Source of the DNA: Paenibacillus sp. 37
Lineage (GTDB): Bacteria; Bacillota; Bacilli; Paenibacillales; Paenibacillaceae
DNA length: 64,000 bases
Assembly (NCBI RefSeq): GCF_008386395.1
Contig: NZ_CP043761.1
Coordinates: 1,054,001 to 1,118,000, forward strand
Reading direction: 5' to 3'
The position numbers and the translations under genes were made by a program. This document shows, piece by piece, positions 54,818 through 64,000 of this stretch. The notes beneath the pieces were generated by a model. It was not told where the DNA came from, did no database searches, and saw only the letters and a list, made by a program, of their open reading frames with translations. Position 1 is the first letter of the stretch; every line of letters begins with the position of its first letter.

Positions 54818-56104
54818 ATGAGAAAATGGCAAGGGGCAACATTGTCCGTCATGATGGCTTTTACACTGGCTGCGTGCGGGGCTGGAGGCGGAAGTCCATC
54901 TCCAACTACGGCAGGTGAGAATCCGGAGGAAGTGGTAGAGCTGACAGCCGAGAACCTTCAACCGGAAGAAGGGGCAACGCTGGTGATCTGGGAGGACAAA
55001 AATCAAAGCAGTTTTATTGAGCAAAGAGCCAAAAAATTCGAAGAGAAGTATGGGGTAACGGTCAAAATGGAGGAATTACCTCCAACCGATCAGGTAACCA
55101 AACTAACGACGGATGGCCCGGCGGGTCTCGCAGCAGATGTCGTCGTTTTCCCTCATGATAAGATTGGTAGCGCTTCAGAGGCGGGACTTATTCTACCCAA
55201 TGACATATTCGAAGCAGAGACCGTAGAGAACGCCAGCGACAACGCACTGAAGGCGGTGACGTTCAAGGATATCTTGTACGGCTATCCGTACAGCGTGGAG
55301 ACCTATGCTCTCTTTTACAACAAAGCATTGTATCCAGAAGCTCCGAAAAACTTTGATGAGATTATCAGCTTCGCCAAGACGTTCAATAACGTGAAATCCA
55401 ATCAATATGCGCTGATGTGGGAATTGCAGCAATTTTACTATAACTATGCATTCCTGGCTTCACAGGGCGGTTATATTTTTGGGGACAACGGGATGGATAG
55501 CGCGGATCTCGGTCTGAATAACGAAGGAGCCCTGAAGGGTGGACAGTTCTTGCAGAAGCTGAAGTCGGAAGTATTGCCGCTCAAGATGGGTGACGTGAAC
55601 TATGATATCAAAAAAGGATTATTCTCCAGCGGCAAGCTGGCTATGGATATTAACGGTCCGTGGACCATTGCCGATTATCGCGATGCCGGTATTGATTTTG
55701 GCGTTGCTCCGCTTCCGGCAATTGATGGCAAACCGATGACCTCCTTCTCAGGAGTTAAAGCCTATTATGTAAATGCATTTACACAATACCCGAATGCGTC
55801 GAAGCTCTTGGCAGCGTTCCTTTCCAATGAAGAGGCTCAGATGGAGAACTTTGATCTAAACGGTACACTCCCTGCGAACAAAAACGTGGCTGCTGATTCG
55901 AAGGTGCAGGAGGACCCGATCAATAAGGCGTTCTTGGAACAGTTCAACAACTCGACACCAATGCCTTCACTTCCGGCCATGGACAGTGTCTGGGGACCGA
56001 TCACGTCTGCCATTACGGATATATGGGATACCGATAAGGACGTGAAGGCATCGCTGGACAATGCTGTGAAACAGATCCAGGAAAGCCTTGCTACTGTCCA
56101 ATAG
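54818..56104 (+). CDS. Maltose/maltodextrin ABC transporter binding lipoprotein
   Basis: A 428-residue extracellular solute-binding protein of family 1. The signal peptide ends in the lipobox TLAAC with Cys20 as lipid anchor, followed by a Gly/Ser/Thr-rich linker. The fold begins ATLVIWEDKNQSSFIEQRAK and includes GLAADVVVFPHDKIG, YGYPYSVETYALFYN and KGLFSSGKLAMDINGPW, the maltose-binding (MalE/MdxE) pattern. It delivers maltodextrins or cyclodextrins to the two permeases downstream. Operators O1 and O2 and a cre-like site lie upstream. Confidence 0.92.
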   Translation: MRKWQGATLSVMMAFTLAACGAGGGSPSPTTAGENPEEVVELTAENLQPEEGATLVIWEDKNQSSFIEQRAKKFEEKYGVTVKMEELPPTDQVTKLTTDGPAGLAADVVVFPHDKIGSASEAGLILPNDIFEAETVENASDNALKAVTFKDILYGYPYSVETYALFYNKALYPEAPKNFDEIISFAKTFNNVKSNQYALMWELQQFYYNYAFLASQGGYIFGDNGMDSADLGLNNEGALKGGQFLQKLKSEVLPLKMGDVNYDIKKGLFSSGKLAMDINGPWTIADYRDAGIDFGVAPLPAIDGKPMTSFSGVKAYYVNAFTQYPNASKLLAAFLSNEEAQMENFDLNGTLPANKNVAADSKVQEDPINKAFLEQFNNSTPMPSLPAMDSVWGPITSAITDIWDTDKDVKASLDNAVKQIQESLATVQ

Positions 56105-56241
56105 GGACGAACGACGAATGCGAAGATATGCATAAGAATTGTATAGATTGAACTTCATATTTACACAAAAACGGAGAGGTCAGTGTAAGTACACTTTGTT
56201 CAATGTATACAGGTTAGCAAGAGGCGGGGAGGAGAGAGCAA

Positions 56242-57597
56242 ATGCAACAGCAGCATGTCCCGGTGCCCGTTGGACCGAACAGGGAAAGACAGCATCGGAT
56301 GACAGCGGCTATATGTTCCATCATACTGCAAGGTCTTGGGCAGCTGTACAATCGACAGTGGATTAAGGGAATTTGTCTACTGTTACTGGAGGGGGCAGGG
56401 CTTGCGTACCTGCTTCCTCGCCTGTCACAGGCCGTATGGGGCATATGGACACTGGGGGAAAATACACAGCGTTTTGTCAAAGTGAATGGGTCCACCGTAC
56501 TCCAAAGGGGAGACCATTCCATCTTTTTGCTGTTGGATGGCATTATCGTATTGCTTGTGTTTTTTGTGTTTATCCTGATCTACATCTTGAATATCCGGGA
56601 TGCGTATGTCACGGGACTCGCAAGGGAGGAAGGGAAGAAGACTCTGGGCGCAGCGGCTTCGCTTCGGAACATGATGGACAAAAACTTTCCCTACCTGTTT
56701 CTGTCCATCCCGGCACTGGGCATTCTTTTCTTCACCGTTATGCCGATTCTGTTTACGATCACCATTGCATTTACCAACTACTCAGCCCCGGACCACATTC
56801 CGCCAGCCAAACTCGTGGACTGGGTGGGCTTCAAGACATTCAGTGATCTGATTCAGTTGAAATCCTGGAGCCAGACATTCTACGGTGTACTGACCTGGAC
56901 GGTCATCTGGGCCATTCTGGCGACAGTCACCACCTATTTTGGCGGTGTGCTTGTGGCGCTGTTGATTGAACAGCGGGGCATACGCTTCAAGAAGCTGTGG
57001 CGTACGATTTTTATTCTGCCTTATGCGATCCCGCAGATCATTTCTTTGCTGCTCATGCGTAATCTGTTTAATGGCCAGTTTGGACCAATCAATACGTACA
57101 TGAGAGCGTTTGGGCTGGAGGGATTGCCCTGGCTGACAGATCCGTTCTGGGCGAAAGTCACCGTCATTGTTGTCAACATGTGGATCGGTATTCCCGTCAG
57201 TATGGTGCTCATTCTGGGTGTATTGACAGCCATCCCTCGTGATCTCTACGAGGCTGCGGAAGTGGATGGAGCATCCGCATTTCAGAAATTTCGAATTATT
57301 ACGATGCCGTTCATTCTTTTTGCTACAACTCCGGTACTCATTATGCAGTTCGCCGGAAACTTCAACAACTTCAATGTCATCTTCCTGCTGACGAACGGAA
57401 ATCCGCTACGCGGAGATTATCAGTACGCGGGGGCGACGGACCTGTTGGTAACCTGGCTCTACAAGCTCACGCTCGATAATAACAAGTTCAATATGGCTTC
57501 AGCGGTAGGGATTATTATCTTCCTCATCATCGCTTCATTCTCCATCTGGAACTTCCGCCGCTCCAAATCATTCAAGGAGGAGGACATGATTCAATGA
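56242..57597 (+). CDS. Maltodextrin ABC transporter permease, MalF-type
   Basis: A 451-residue membrane protein. GGAGGAG lies 6 bp before the ATG. The N-terminal extension (SIILQGLGQLYNRQWIKGIC, two to three helices) is that of Bacillota MdxF-type permeases. The permease core has six helices and the EAA loop EAAEVDGASAFQKFRIITMP that docks on the ATPase. It overlaps the next permease gene by 4 bp (ATGA). No ATPase gene lies nearby, so a shared MsmX/MalK-type ATPase elsewhere is inferred. Confidence 0.93.
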   Translation: MQQQHVPVPVGPNRERQHRMTAAICSIILQGLGQLYNRQWIKGICLLLLEGAGLAYLLPRLSQAVWGIWTLGENTQRFVKVNGSTVLQRGDHSIFLLLDGIIVLLVFFVFILIYILNIRDAYVTGLAREEGKKTLGAAASLRNMMDKNFPYLFLSIPALGILFFTVMPILFTITIAFTNYSAPDHIPPAKLVDWVGFKTFSDLIQLKSWSQTFYGVLTWTVIWAILATVTTYFGGVLVALLIEQRGIRFKKLWRTIFILPYAIPQIISLLLMRNLFNGQFGPINTYMRAFGLEGLPWLTDPFWAKVTVIVVNMWIGIPVSMVLILGVLTAIPRDLYEAAEVDGASAFQKFRIITMPFILFATTPVLIMQFAGNFNNFNVIFLLTNGNPLRGDYQYAGATDLLVTWLYKLTLDNNKFNMASAVGIIIFLIIASFSIWNFRRSKSFKEEDMIQ

Positions 57598-58430
57598 AGA
57601 CACGTAATAATCCGCTGCGTCTGGCCCTGAGTTATGTGTTATTGGTGATTATCGCTATTGTCTCCATCTACCCGGTACTCTGGATCTTTCTCTCTTCCCT
57701 GAGACCGGGTGCGGCATTGTTCAGTGAACGGTTGTGGCCCGAAGCATTCACGCTGACTCATTACGGTGAACTGTTCAATAATCCGTCCTTTATGTATGGA
57801 AGATGGTATATGAATACGCTGAAAATTGCCTTTTTCACGATGATCTTCTCCACGTTGATGGTGACACTCGGAATGTACGCACTGTCCCGCTTCCGCTTCC
57901 GTGGACGTAAAACCATTCTCTCCACCATGCTGATTCTTGGCATGTTCCCAAGCTTTATGAGCATGATTGCGATCTATATCATTTTGCTGCAAGTCAAATT
58001 GCTCGATACCCACGCTGCGCTCATTCTGGTCTATTCTTCAGGAGCGGTACTCGGTGGATTTATCGTCAAAGGTTTCTTTGATACGATTCCCCGCAGTCTG
58101 GATGAAGCGGCCCGCATGGATGGTGCGAGTCATCTGCGTGTATTTACCAGCATCATCCTGCCCTTATCCAAGCCAATGCTGACCTATGTGGCATTAACCA
58201 GTTTTACTGGTGCGTGGATGGACTTTATCTTCGCCCGCCTGGTATTGCGGACGAAGGAAAACTGGACGCTGGCGGTGGGGATGTGGGATCTGGTCAATCG
58301 GTATCAGGACAGTAACTTTACCATGTTTGCTGCGGGGGCGGTTCTGATCGCCATCCCAATTACCCTGCTGTTTGTTTTCTTGCAACGATTCCTTGTTCAA
58401 GGTCTGACGGCAGGAGCTTCCAAAGGTTAA
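57594..58430 (+). CDS. Maltodextrin ABC transporter permease, MalG-type
   Basis: A 278-residue six-helix inner-membrane permease. The EAA loop is EAARMDGASHLRVFTSIILP, and the C-terminus RFLVQGLTAGASKG is typical for MalG/MdxG proteins. Its ATG overlaps the stop of the MalF-type gene. It completes the permease pair for the lipoprotein encoded upstream. Confidence 0.93.
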   Translation: MKTRNNPLRLALSYVLLVIIAIVSIYPVLWIFLSSLRPGAALFSERLWPEAFTLTHYGELFNNPSFMYGRWYMNTLKIAFFTMIFSTLMVTLGMYALSRFRFRGRKTILSTMLILGMFPSFMSMIAIYIILLQVKLLDTHAALILVYSSGAVLGGFIVKGFFDTIPRSLDEAARMDGASHLRVFTSIILPLSKPMLTYVALTSFTGAWMDFIFARLVLRTKENWTLAVGMWDLVNRYQDSNFTMFAAGAVLIAIPITLLFVFLQRFLVQGLTAGASKG

Positions 58431-58481
58431 TTCTGCGCCATAACAACATAGTCAGCCGCGATACCTGCGGCACATTCCAAT

Positions 58482-58537
58482 CAGGCACTTCCGTGATGTC
58501 ATGTCTTTGTCGACTGACAGAACTGCGGAAGTGCCTG
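58482..58537 (+). terminator. Hairpin after the maltodextrin operon
   Basis: Perfect 12-bp arms caggcacttccg and cggaagtgcctg are separated by a 32-nt loop. Only a weak T content follows, so termination may be partial, leaving read-through to the MFS gene possible. Confidence 0.5.
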
Positions 58538-58580
58538 GTTCTATATGGGCTCGAATCTTGATTAGGGAGGAACGTGATGT

Positions 58581-59867
58581 ATGGGCATAAACCCGTCCAG
58601 TGAGCCCGAGGTTATGGGATATCAAGGAGGACAAGCTGCATTGCAAAATGCCAAGACTCCGCGAACGCTTTGGCGTAATGTTACCTTTCGGAGAATCTTG
58701 TATGGCTATGCGATCTCCGTATTCGGGGATTGCTTCAACGGGATTGCGATCAGTCTGTGGGTGTTACAGACCACAGGGAGTGCAAAGAGCATGGCGGCCG
58801 TACAGATCTGTAATATGGCCGTCAGTTTTTTATTTGGATCGGTGGCGGGTACGGTTGCAGACCGATTGGATCGCAGGAAGCTGATGCTGGCCTCGGATGT
58901 ATTCCGCGGCGTAATGGCTGTGCTGATTGCGATTAGCTTATTTGGTTGGCATGCGCCGTTCCCGGTGGTACTGCTGTTGCTCTCACTCTCCATGTTTTCA
59001 AGCCTGTTTCAGGCACCTGCATTCCACGCCTCTGTAGCAAGTATGGTAGGCAGGGAGCATATTCAACAAGCAACCGGAACCATTCATATGGTGGATAATC
59101 TTGCCCGGATCAGCGGTCTTGCCGCGGCGGGAGTTGCTGTGGCTGCGTTTGGAGGATTCGTCGCCATATTAATTACAGGGGCAACCTTCCTATTGTCCGC
59201 AGTCTGTGTGCTGATGGCAGGCCGCTTTCCTGTGGTACAGCGATCCGTTAGTCAGCAGACCACGTTTGTTCAGGAATGGCGCAGTTCGTTCGGCTACATT
59301 TATCGGAATCGTCTAATTCGATCCATTGTATTGCTCAATCCGGTGCTAATCTTGTTTTTCATGTCTGCCATGATGCTGGTTCAAGTGATGGCGGTCAAGG
59401 TATGGGAGGCGAATCCGGTACAGTTTGGATTAATTGAGACCTGTATTCCGCTTGGATATATGATTGGCTCTGCACTGCTGATTGCTTCGGGAAAACGATT
59501 GAAGCGAAGAGGAAGATGGGTATTTATCGGTCTGATTGTATTAGGACCACTCTATATTTTACTGGCGAATGTATCCTCACCAATCATGGCGTTGCCGTTA
59601 ATCGTGGCCGGAGGTGCGATGTTCGCCTGCTGTACGATGCTCACTCAGATTATGCTGAGGACAGCCGTTCCAGACGAGCTGCAAGGAAGGGTCTATGGTG
59701 TCGTTGGAACAATCACCAGTACAGCGCCTATTCTGGGATTGACTGTTGTCTCCGTATTGGCAGATCAGTGGGGGGCAGCTTCTGTGCTGCAAGGCGTGGG
59801 CATACTGCTGCTGGCGACAGGTATTCTGGCCGCTACAACCTTGAAGTCGATCCGAACCTATCAATAA
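58581..59867 (+). CDS. MFS transporter, DHA3/macrolide-efflux type
   Basis: A 428-residue, 12-helix major facilitator protein. GGGAGG lies 10 bp before the ATG. Marks are the first helix YGYAISVFGDCFNGIAISLW, the loop 2-3 motif GSVAGTVADRLDRRKLML, and the late PDELQGRVYGVVGTITSTAP, which are seen in the MFS_3/DHA3 group of drug and siderophore exporters. The substrate is unknown. It sits between the maltodextrin operon and the CGTase gene but no link to sugar metabolism can be read from it. Confidence 0.88.
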   Translation: MGINPSSEPEVMGYQGGQAALQNAKTPRTLWRNVTFRRILYGYAISVFGDCFNGIAISLWVLQTTGSAKSMAAVQICNMAVSFLFGSVAGTVADRLDRRKLMLASDVFRGVMAVLIAISLFGWHAPFPVVLLLLSLSMFSSLFQAPAFHASVASMVGREHIQQATGTIHMVDNLARISGLAAAGVAVAAFGGFVAILITGATFLLSAVCVLMAGRFPVVQRSVSQQTTFVQEWRSSFGYIYRNRLIRSIVLLNPVLILFFMSAMMLVQVMAVKVWEANPVQFGLIETCIPLGYMIGSALLIASGKRLKRRGRWVFIGLIVLGPLYILLANVSSPIMALPLIVAGGAMFACCTMLTQIMLRTAVPDELQGRVYGVVGTITSTAPILGLTVVSVLADQWGAASVLQGVGILLLATGILAATTLKSIRTYQ

Positions 59868-59989
59868 AACGTATTAGGATTATCAATGATATGGATTGAA
59901 CCACATGTACACATCAGCAGAGAGTGAGATAGAGGTAATCTTAGCAGCTTATGAAGAACCTAAGCATTCTGGCTAAGCAAAACAAAACA

Positions 59990-60037
59990 GAACAAAACCC
60001 GGAGCACACGCTGCGTTAGCGTAACTACTCCGGGTTA
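59990..60037 (-). terminator. Terminator of the CGTase gene
   Basis: A stem with arms aacccggag and ctccgggtt plus an inner acgct/agcgt hairpin. On the minus strand it is followed by a T-rich tract (ttttgttctgttttg), 20 bp after the CGTase stop. Confidence 0.75.
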
Positions 60038-60055
60038 GCTTGTGGACAGAATATT

Positions 60056-62212
60056 CTATTGCCAGTTTACATTTACAGTCGCTGTTCCGCTGGTTGGTGT
60101 GGTGAACGTGTGGTTGGAGCCACCTTCCCACGTAATGGTTGCTCCATTTTTCTTGAAGAATTTGAACTCCAGTTGTTTACCGGCAGGAACGCTCACATCA
60201 TAGTACCAAGTTGGGTAGGCATGGATAACTTGATTGAAAGCAGGTCCAATAGCGGTGGTGCCCGTACTCCAGTTGCCGAGTTCTGCCACATTACCTGTAA
60301 GATAGATGTTCTGACCCAGAGTGGTGGAAGCGTTGTTAATGACAAATCGTACAGTGACCTGATCACCCGTAAGGATGGTGAAGTTGTTATACGCATTGCT
60401 GTTGACGCCATTCGCAGCTACCTTCACAGCATAATTGCCTGCGGCAACAGCTGGGATCGTCACTTTGATCTGTGTATCTTCCCATGAGGTGATAGCAGCA
60501 CCGGTAACGGCTGTTGTACCGAAGTATACGGTACCTTTGGAGGAGCCAAATCCACGTCCGCTAATGGTAACAACATTATCCGGTTTACCCATCACCGGAC
60601 CTACATGTCCGATCGTTGGTGTTGTTTCACTTGTTGTATACTGCCAGACCGCGGTTGCTCCGGCTGCCAGAGTGAATGAAGAGACGGTACCATTGGTGGA
60701 AGTGATGTTATTACCGTTCAGTGCGCCGCCCAGTACATCGGTGTAGTTGCCTGTTGGCAGTGAAGTGCTTAGATTCGCAATGCTCGCTGGTGTGGAGAGA
60801 TTACGGTTCACGGCAACAACAGCTACACTTTTGCCGAATTTGCGCTCATAGATATACACATCATTATTGATCCAGCGTTGCTGCGTGGAGCCGTAGGCAA
60901 TGGCCGGATTAGATTTGCGAAGAGGGGCCAGCTTGCTGATGACGTTGAAGGCTGTTGTTGTTTTGGAGAAAGAAGGCATTTTGGCCCGATTGTCAGGGTC
61001 CCCGTTACCTGTCAGATACTGTTCGGTACCATAATAGATGGCAGGTACGCCGCGTGAAGTCAGCGTGAAGGCCAGCGCCTGTTCCAGACGACGGTTATTG
61101 ACGGCACTTGTTTTGAAGCGATCCATATCATGGTTGTCGATAAACGTAACTTGATCATTCACCTGATTGTAATCTGCCGCTGTACCTGTAATCATCGAAT
61201 CGAGGGCATGCATGTTGGATGTGTTATCCCGGAAGACGTTACGTACGGCAGAGTTAAAGCGGAAATCAAGCAGGCTCATCCCGGAATCGTTGGCAAATTC
61301 CGTGTTATCCGCATCGGATGCAGCAGATCCCAGGAACCATTCACCGAAGGTGAATACTGGCTGGTGTGCATAGATGGAGGACATCCAGCTCTTTTGCCAG
61401 CCGAGAGGCATATGTTTCACCGCATCCACGCGAATGCCGTCCACGCCCATATCAAGCCAGAGCTTGATTGCATCTTTGAAATATTGGTCAATGGTACTGT
61501 TATTGTGATTCAGGTCAGCCAGGTCATAGAGGTTTTTGTAGATACCATTCTCCAGGGAGGAAAAATCGGAGCCGCCGTTGTGATGGAAAAATCCATTTGT
61601 ATCATTTGTGTATCCGCCAACCAGGTTACCATTATCGTACAACTTGCCATTCTCAGCAAAGGACGTATCGGTTTCCATGGCAGGAGACGTATGGTTCGGT
61701 GCAAAGTCAATTACGATCTTGATGCCTTTGGCATGAGCGGTTGTAATCAGATTTTGAAAGTCAGCCATCGTTCCGAAATACGGATTGGTCTTTTTGAAAT
61801 CACGTGCCCAGTAGCCATGATAAGCTGTGTTGATTACGCCGCCATAGTTGATCGTGGCGAAGATATTCTCAACCGGCTGGGAGATCCACAATGCCGTAAC
61901 GCCCAGATCGCTGAAATAGTTATCGTTGATTTTGTTGATCAGGCCCTGCCAGTCTCCTCCGCAATACAACTTCAGGTTGCTACATGTAGCATCGTAGGCA
62001 GCTCCGGTGGGATTGTTGGAAGGATTGCCGTCCAGGAAGCGGTCCGTAAAGATCTGATAGATGACGTCTGTACTAAAGTTCTGCTTGTTGGTAACTGCGG
62101 TATCCGCATCGGCATAGATCGCGGAAGCAGGCAGATAGGGAAGTGCGCCTCCTGCAAGTAAACTGAGTGTCAGTGTTGTGCTGAGGAGTACACGTTTGGC
62201 CATTTGAAACAT
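60056..62212 (-). CDS. cgt: Cyclodextrin glucanotransferase
   Basis: A 718-residue secreted GH13 enzyme that converts starch into cyclodextrins by intramolecular transglycosylation. The ATG at 62212 ([20 protein letters not shown]) starts a signal peptide that ends ...AIYA after residue 34. Catalytic residues Asp263 (GIRVDAVKH), Glu291 (FGEWFLG) and Asp362 ([10 protein letters not shown]) become 229, 257 and 328 in the mature protein, exactly the classical CGTase numbering. Domains A/B/C are followed by an E/IPT-TIG domain (from about residue 530) and a CBM20 starch-binding domain at the end. The product feeds the maltodextrin transporter encoded nearby. A cre-like site lies upstream. Confidence 0.97.
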   Translation of the reverse strand: MFQMAKRVLLSTTLTLSLLAGGALPYLPASAIYADADTAVTNKQNFSTDVIYQIFTDRFLDGNPSNNPTGAAYDATCSNLKLYCGGDWQGLINKINDNYFSDLGVTALWISQPVENIFATINYGGVINTAYHGYWARDFKKTNPYFGTMADFQNLITTAHAKGIKIVIDFAPNHTSPAMETDTSFAENGKLYDNGNLVGGYTNDTNGFFHHNGGSDFSSLENGIYKNLYDLADLNHNNSTIDQYFKDAIKLWLDMGVDGIRVDAVKHMPLGWQKSWMSSIYAHQPVFTFGEWFLGSAASDADNTEFANDSGMSLLDFRFNSAVRNVFRDNTSNMHALDSMITGTAADYNQVNDQVTFIDNHDMDRFKTSAVNNRRLEQALAFTLTSRGVPAIYYGTEQYLTGNGDPDNRAKMPSFSKTTTAFNVISKLAPLRKSNPAIAYGSTQQRWINNDVYIYERKFGKSVAVVAVNRNLSTPASIANLSTSLPTGNYTDVLGGALNGNNITSTNGTVSSFTLAAGATAVWQYTTSETTPTIGHVGPVMGKPDNVVTISGRGFGSSKGTVYFGTTAVTGAAITSWEDTQIKVTIPAVAAGNYAVKVAANGVNSNAYNNFTILTGDQVTVRFVINNASTTLGQNIYLTGNVAELGNWSTGTTAIGPAFNQVIHAYPTWYYDVSVPAGKQLEFKFFKKNGATITWEGGSNHTFTTPTSGTATVNVNWQ

Positions 62213-62272
62213 AGTAATCCACCCTTCTCGTGAATGTAGTAGTTTAAATAAACAACCAACCTGGCTCTTGAA

Positions 62273-62286
62273 TAATAGCGCTTTCA
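62273..62286 (-). promoter_or_regulatory. Cre-like site upstream of cgt
   Basis: On the minus strand the sequence TGAAAGCGCTATTA differs from the CcpA cre consensus at one key position. It lies 61-74 bp before the cgt start codon, which suits repression by glucose. Confidence 0.6.
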
Positions 62287-62340
62287 ATACAACGGAATGA
62301 TACGCAGTGGATTGAAGACTTCCCTCCTTTTGACACGCCA

Positions 62341-62397
62341 ACAACCCCGGCATCTCCTTCGGGAGTTACCGGGGTTGTCCTAAACCGCTCTGGTTTA
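62341..62397. other. Two hairpins upstream of the cgt promoter region
   Basis: A 10-bp stem (62341-62350 with 62369-62378) with an inner CTCC-TTCG-GGAG hairpin, which on the plus strand gives a very stable C(UUCG)G tetraloop, is followed by taaacc / ggttta (62381-62397). No T-run follows on either strand. The surrounding gap 62213-62658 holds no gene. Confidence 0.5.
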
Positions 62398-62584
62398 AAA
62401 GCATGGCCCTCGAGTTATGATCACAACGTTATCGTAAGAAATATTGGATCTTATGTCAATAACTTTTTTGAGAGCATTTATTTTCTATTTTTATGTTTAC
62501 AAAAGTACGTTCGCGCATTAAACTATTCGCAGATTCACAATATAAGGGCTATGTATCCCGGGACACGCACGTGTGTTTTGGGAC

Positions 62585-62620
62585 AACCCCGTCTCTTCTG
62601 AGGCGGGGTTATTTGTATTA
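62585..62620 (+). terminator. Terminator-like hairpin in the leader of the esterase gene
   Basis: An 11-bp stem (aaccccgtctc / gaggcggggtt, one G-U) followed by atttgtatt, 40-75 bp before the esterase start. It may end a short leader transcript or act as an attenuator. Confidence 0.5.
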
Positions 62621-62658
62621 TGCAGTCGAATCGGGAGAAGAGAGGCGGTTGATGATCG

Positions 62659-64000
62659 TTGAGTACCCATTCTGTCATCGAATGTTTGGAAGGCATTCAG
62701 GCGTCACGGCTGGGCAATATCCGCAACATTTATGTGTATCTCCCGCCCGGTTACCATGAGCAGACAGCTCGGCATTATCCGGTTCTGTACGTTCATGCAG
62801 GGCAGCGGGCATTTGGTCCGTCCGGGCCAGGCAATGAAACATGGAACATGGATCAGGCAGCAGACGGTCTTATTTCTTCCGGGCAGATTGAATCACTGAT
62901 TATTGTCGGCATTACGCATATCCGTCCAGTCACGCACAACGAATTCTATCACTTCATCGCTCCGGAGAGAGAGGCCGTGAGTGTGGGGTGCTCAGGCATC
63001 GCTTATGAGCATTTTATCATTCATGAACTCAAGCCGATCATTGATCATCGTTACCGGACGTTGCCGGACAAGGAGAATACCGGGCTGTTGGGTTCATCTG
63101 CTGCTGCACTTTGTACATTTCACATGGGAATGCGAAATCCCGATGTTTTCGGAAAACTGATCATGATATCGCCATTCTATGTGGATGTGCAGCTGGACGA
63201 AACATCGGAAAGCGGGCTGTTGGAAGAAAACATGTATCGCTTGCCAGAAGAGGTACCCGACGTTCGGATGTGGATGGATATTGGAGACACGGAAGGTCTG
63301 TTTCTGCCTTCCCAGGTCAGAAGGGTAGCTCATCAATTACTTGAACGCGGAGTCAGATCGGATGAGGACTTGGCATTTTTGGAACAGCCGGATGCCTGTC
63401 ATCAGGAAGGTGACTGGGGAGCACGCGTTCATCTCCCGTTACTATACATGTTCGGCCACGTTGGTAAACCCACCTCGCTCAAACTGCTTGGCAGGGATGT
63501 CATCGGACTACAGGGTGGAATGACCGTGTGTATCAATGCACAAATGCACTATGAGAGCGGGTGGGTTCAGAGTCTGCTGCATGGGAATTATTCTTCAAGT
63601 GACCCGGATGTAATCCAGGTTCGTTCGAGTGGAGAACTGGTGCCTGTCGGTATTGGAAGTGCATCCATCACGCTGAATATGGGGGGACTGTCTGCTACAC
63701 GCATCTACACTGTCGTTCCTAAATTGTCCACTCATGTGGAGGTCTGCATTCATGCAGAGGTAGCCTCAGAGGAAGGGCGGGAGGAAACGATATATGGTGG
63801 GATGGGCATGAAACTTGTCCGTTCCGGTATAGGTCGATATGAAGGTTGTTACCGAGTTCCGCGTGATAGTGGATTCTCCTTCCGGTTTACTCGCGGTTTC
63901 CGCCGCTTCGAGACCGATGTGGATGGCAAACCTGTTGTCAATCGGGTATTTCGAGCGACAGATGATATGTCTGTACATTATTTAATCCAATCCTGGGGCA
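62659..64000 (+). CDS. Esterase (PF00756-like) with C-terminal Ig-like and sugar-binding-type domains, partial
   Basis: An open frame from TTG 62659 runs past the right edge (447 codons visible). A GAGGCGG site lies 10 bp upstream. There is no signal peptide. The first 250 residues are an alpha/beta hydrolase of the enterochelin esterase/putative esterase group: NIYVYLPPGYHEQTARHYPV at the start, nucleophile Ser147 in LLGSSAAAL, and a possible Asp in DIGDTEG. Residues about 300-355 resemble a bacterial Ig-like domain (DPDVIQVRSSGELVPVGIGS). The last visible 90 residues, with FRFTRGFRRFETDVDGKPVV, resemble a beta-sandwich found in starch enzymes. It lies divergent from cgt, so a role in starch or oligosaccharide handling is likely but unproved. 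Confidence 0.75.
   Translation, partial: MSTHSVIECLEGIQASRLGNIRNIYVYLPPGYHEQTARHYPVLYVHAGQRAFGPSGPGNETWNMDQAADGLISSGQIESLIIVGITHIRPVTHNEFYHFIAPEREAVSVGCSGIAYEHFIIHELKPIIDHRYRTLPDKENTGLLGSSAAALCTFHMGMRNPDVFGKLIMISPFYVDVQLDETSESGLLEENMYRLPEEVPDVRMWMDIGDTEGLFLPSQVRRVAHQLLERGVRSDEDLAFLEQPDACHQEGDWGARVHLPLLYMFGHVGKPTSLKLLGRDVIGLQGGMTVCINAQMHYESGWVQSLLHGNYSSSDPDVIQVRSSGELVPVGIGSASITLNMGGLSATRIYTVVPKLSTHVEVCIHAEVASEEGREETIYGGMGMKLVRSGIGRYEGCYRVPRDSGFSFRFTRGFRRFETDVDGKPVVNRVFRATDDMSVHYLIQSWG

Noticed and set aside
61130..62161. 343-codon antisense frame in cgt
   Set aside because: Lies fully inside the CGTase gene, shows no domain and no Shine-Dalgarno.
1..64000. CRISPR arrays, tRNA or rRNA genes, complete insertion sequences
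   Set aside because: I saw no regularly spaced direct repeats, no cloverleaf-like sequence and no transposase gene; only non-autonomous repeats were found.

Overview
The window looks like a chromosomal segment of a Gram-positive, sugar-degrading spore-former, most likely Paenibacillus. Evidence: strong AGGAGG-type ribosome binding sites, frequent TTG and GTG starts, many intrinsic terminators, a Paenibacillus-type cyclodextrin glucanotransferase, a fused DhaK-DhaL kinase behind a PocR/AraC regulator, and CcpA-like cre sites. No phage, transposase, rRNA, tRNA or CRISPR was found. The first gene enters from the left edge and the last runs off the right edge.

Layout. 1-6.6 kb: C-terminal end of a molybdopterin oxidoreductase (assimilatory nitrate reductase-like), then a two-gene unit of a small protein with a possible beta-grasp end and a 1656-residue DUF4132 protein. 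7-12 kb: secreted GH3 and membrane-anchored GH30 glycosidases, then an acetyltransferase. 12-16.6 kb: a WXG100 protein, a strongly structured non-coding stretch, a formate/nitrite channel, and a minus-strand run with a bacteriocin-immunity-like gene and a HEAT-like protein. 16.6-21.5 kb: dehydrogenase and LysR pair, threonine aldolase, SUKH protein, second LysR, frameshifted aldo/keto reductase. 21.6-25.9 kb: PocR/AraC regulator divergent from glycerol dehydrogenase and dihydroxyacetone kinase, a complete oxidative glycerol route. 26-35.4 kb: polytopic hydrolase, AlaX, DUF1963-like protein, acetyltransferases, amino acid permease. 35.5-42 kb: TetR and hydrolase operon, chemoreceptor, LysR divergent from 2,3-butanediol dehydrogenase. 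42.2-46.3 kb: AraC regulator divergent from a GH127-type arabinofuranosidase, Uma2 protein. 46.7-50.3 kb: XpaC-like, binding-protein/VWA and TelA operon. 50.6-53.2 kb: frameshifted SH3 lipoprotein, TetR divergent from an SDR. 53.3-64 kb: maltodextrin locus with a LacI regulator, binding protein and two permeases, an MFS exporter, CGTase, and an esterase with an Ig-like and a starch-enzyme-like C-terminal part.

How it works together. The right end is a starch/cyclodextrin unit: CGTase acts outside the cell, the lipoprotein and MalFG-type permeases import the products (no ATPase is encoded here, so a shared MsmX-type ATPase is presumed), and a LacI regulator with three CAAACGTTTG boxes plus CcpA-like sites gives control. 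Most catabolic genes sit opposite a dedicated regulator with palindromic sites between them.

The most unusual items are a family of three MITE-like non-coding elements (20.3, 28.3 and 43.2 kb), one forming the stop codon of a LysR gene and one wedged 15 bp before the Shine-Dalgarno of the GH127 gene; a chain of four strong hairpins at 13.3-13.5 kb; two single-base frameshifts whose repair restores full domains; the XpaC/VWA/TelA operon; and the DUF4132 two-gene unit.
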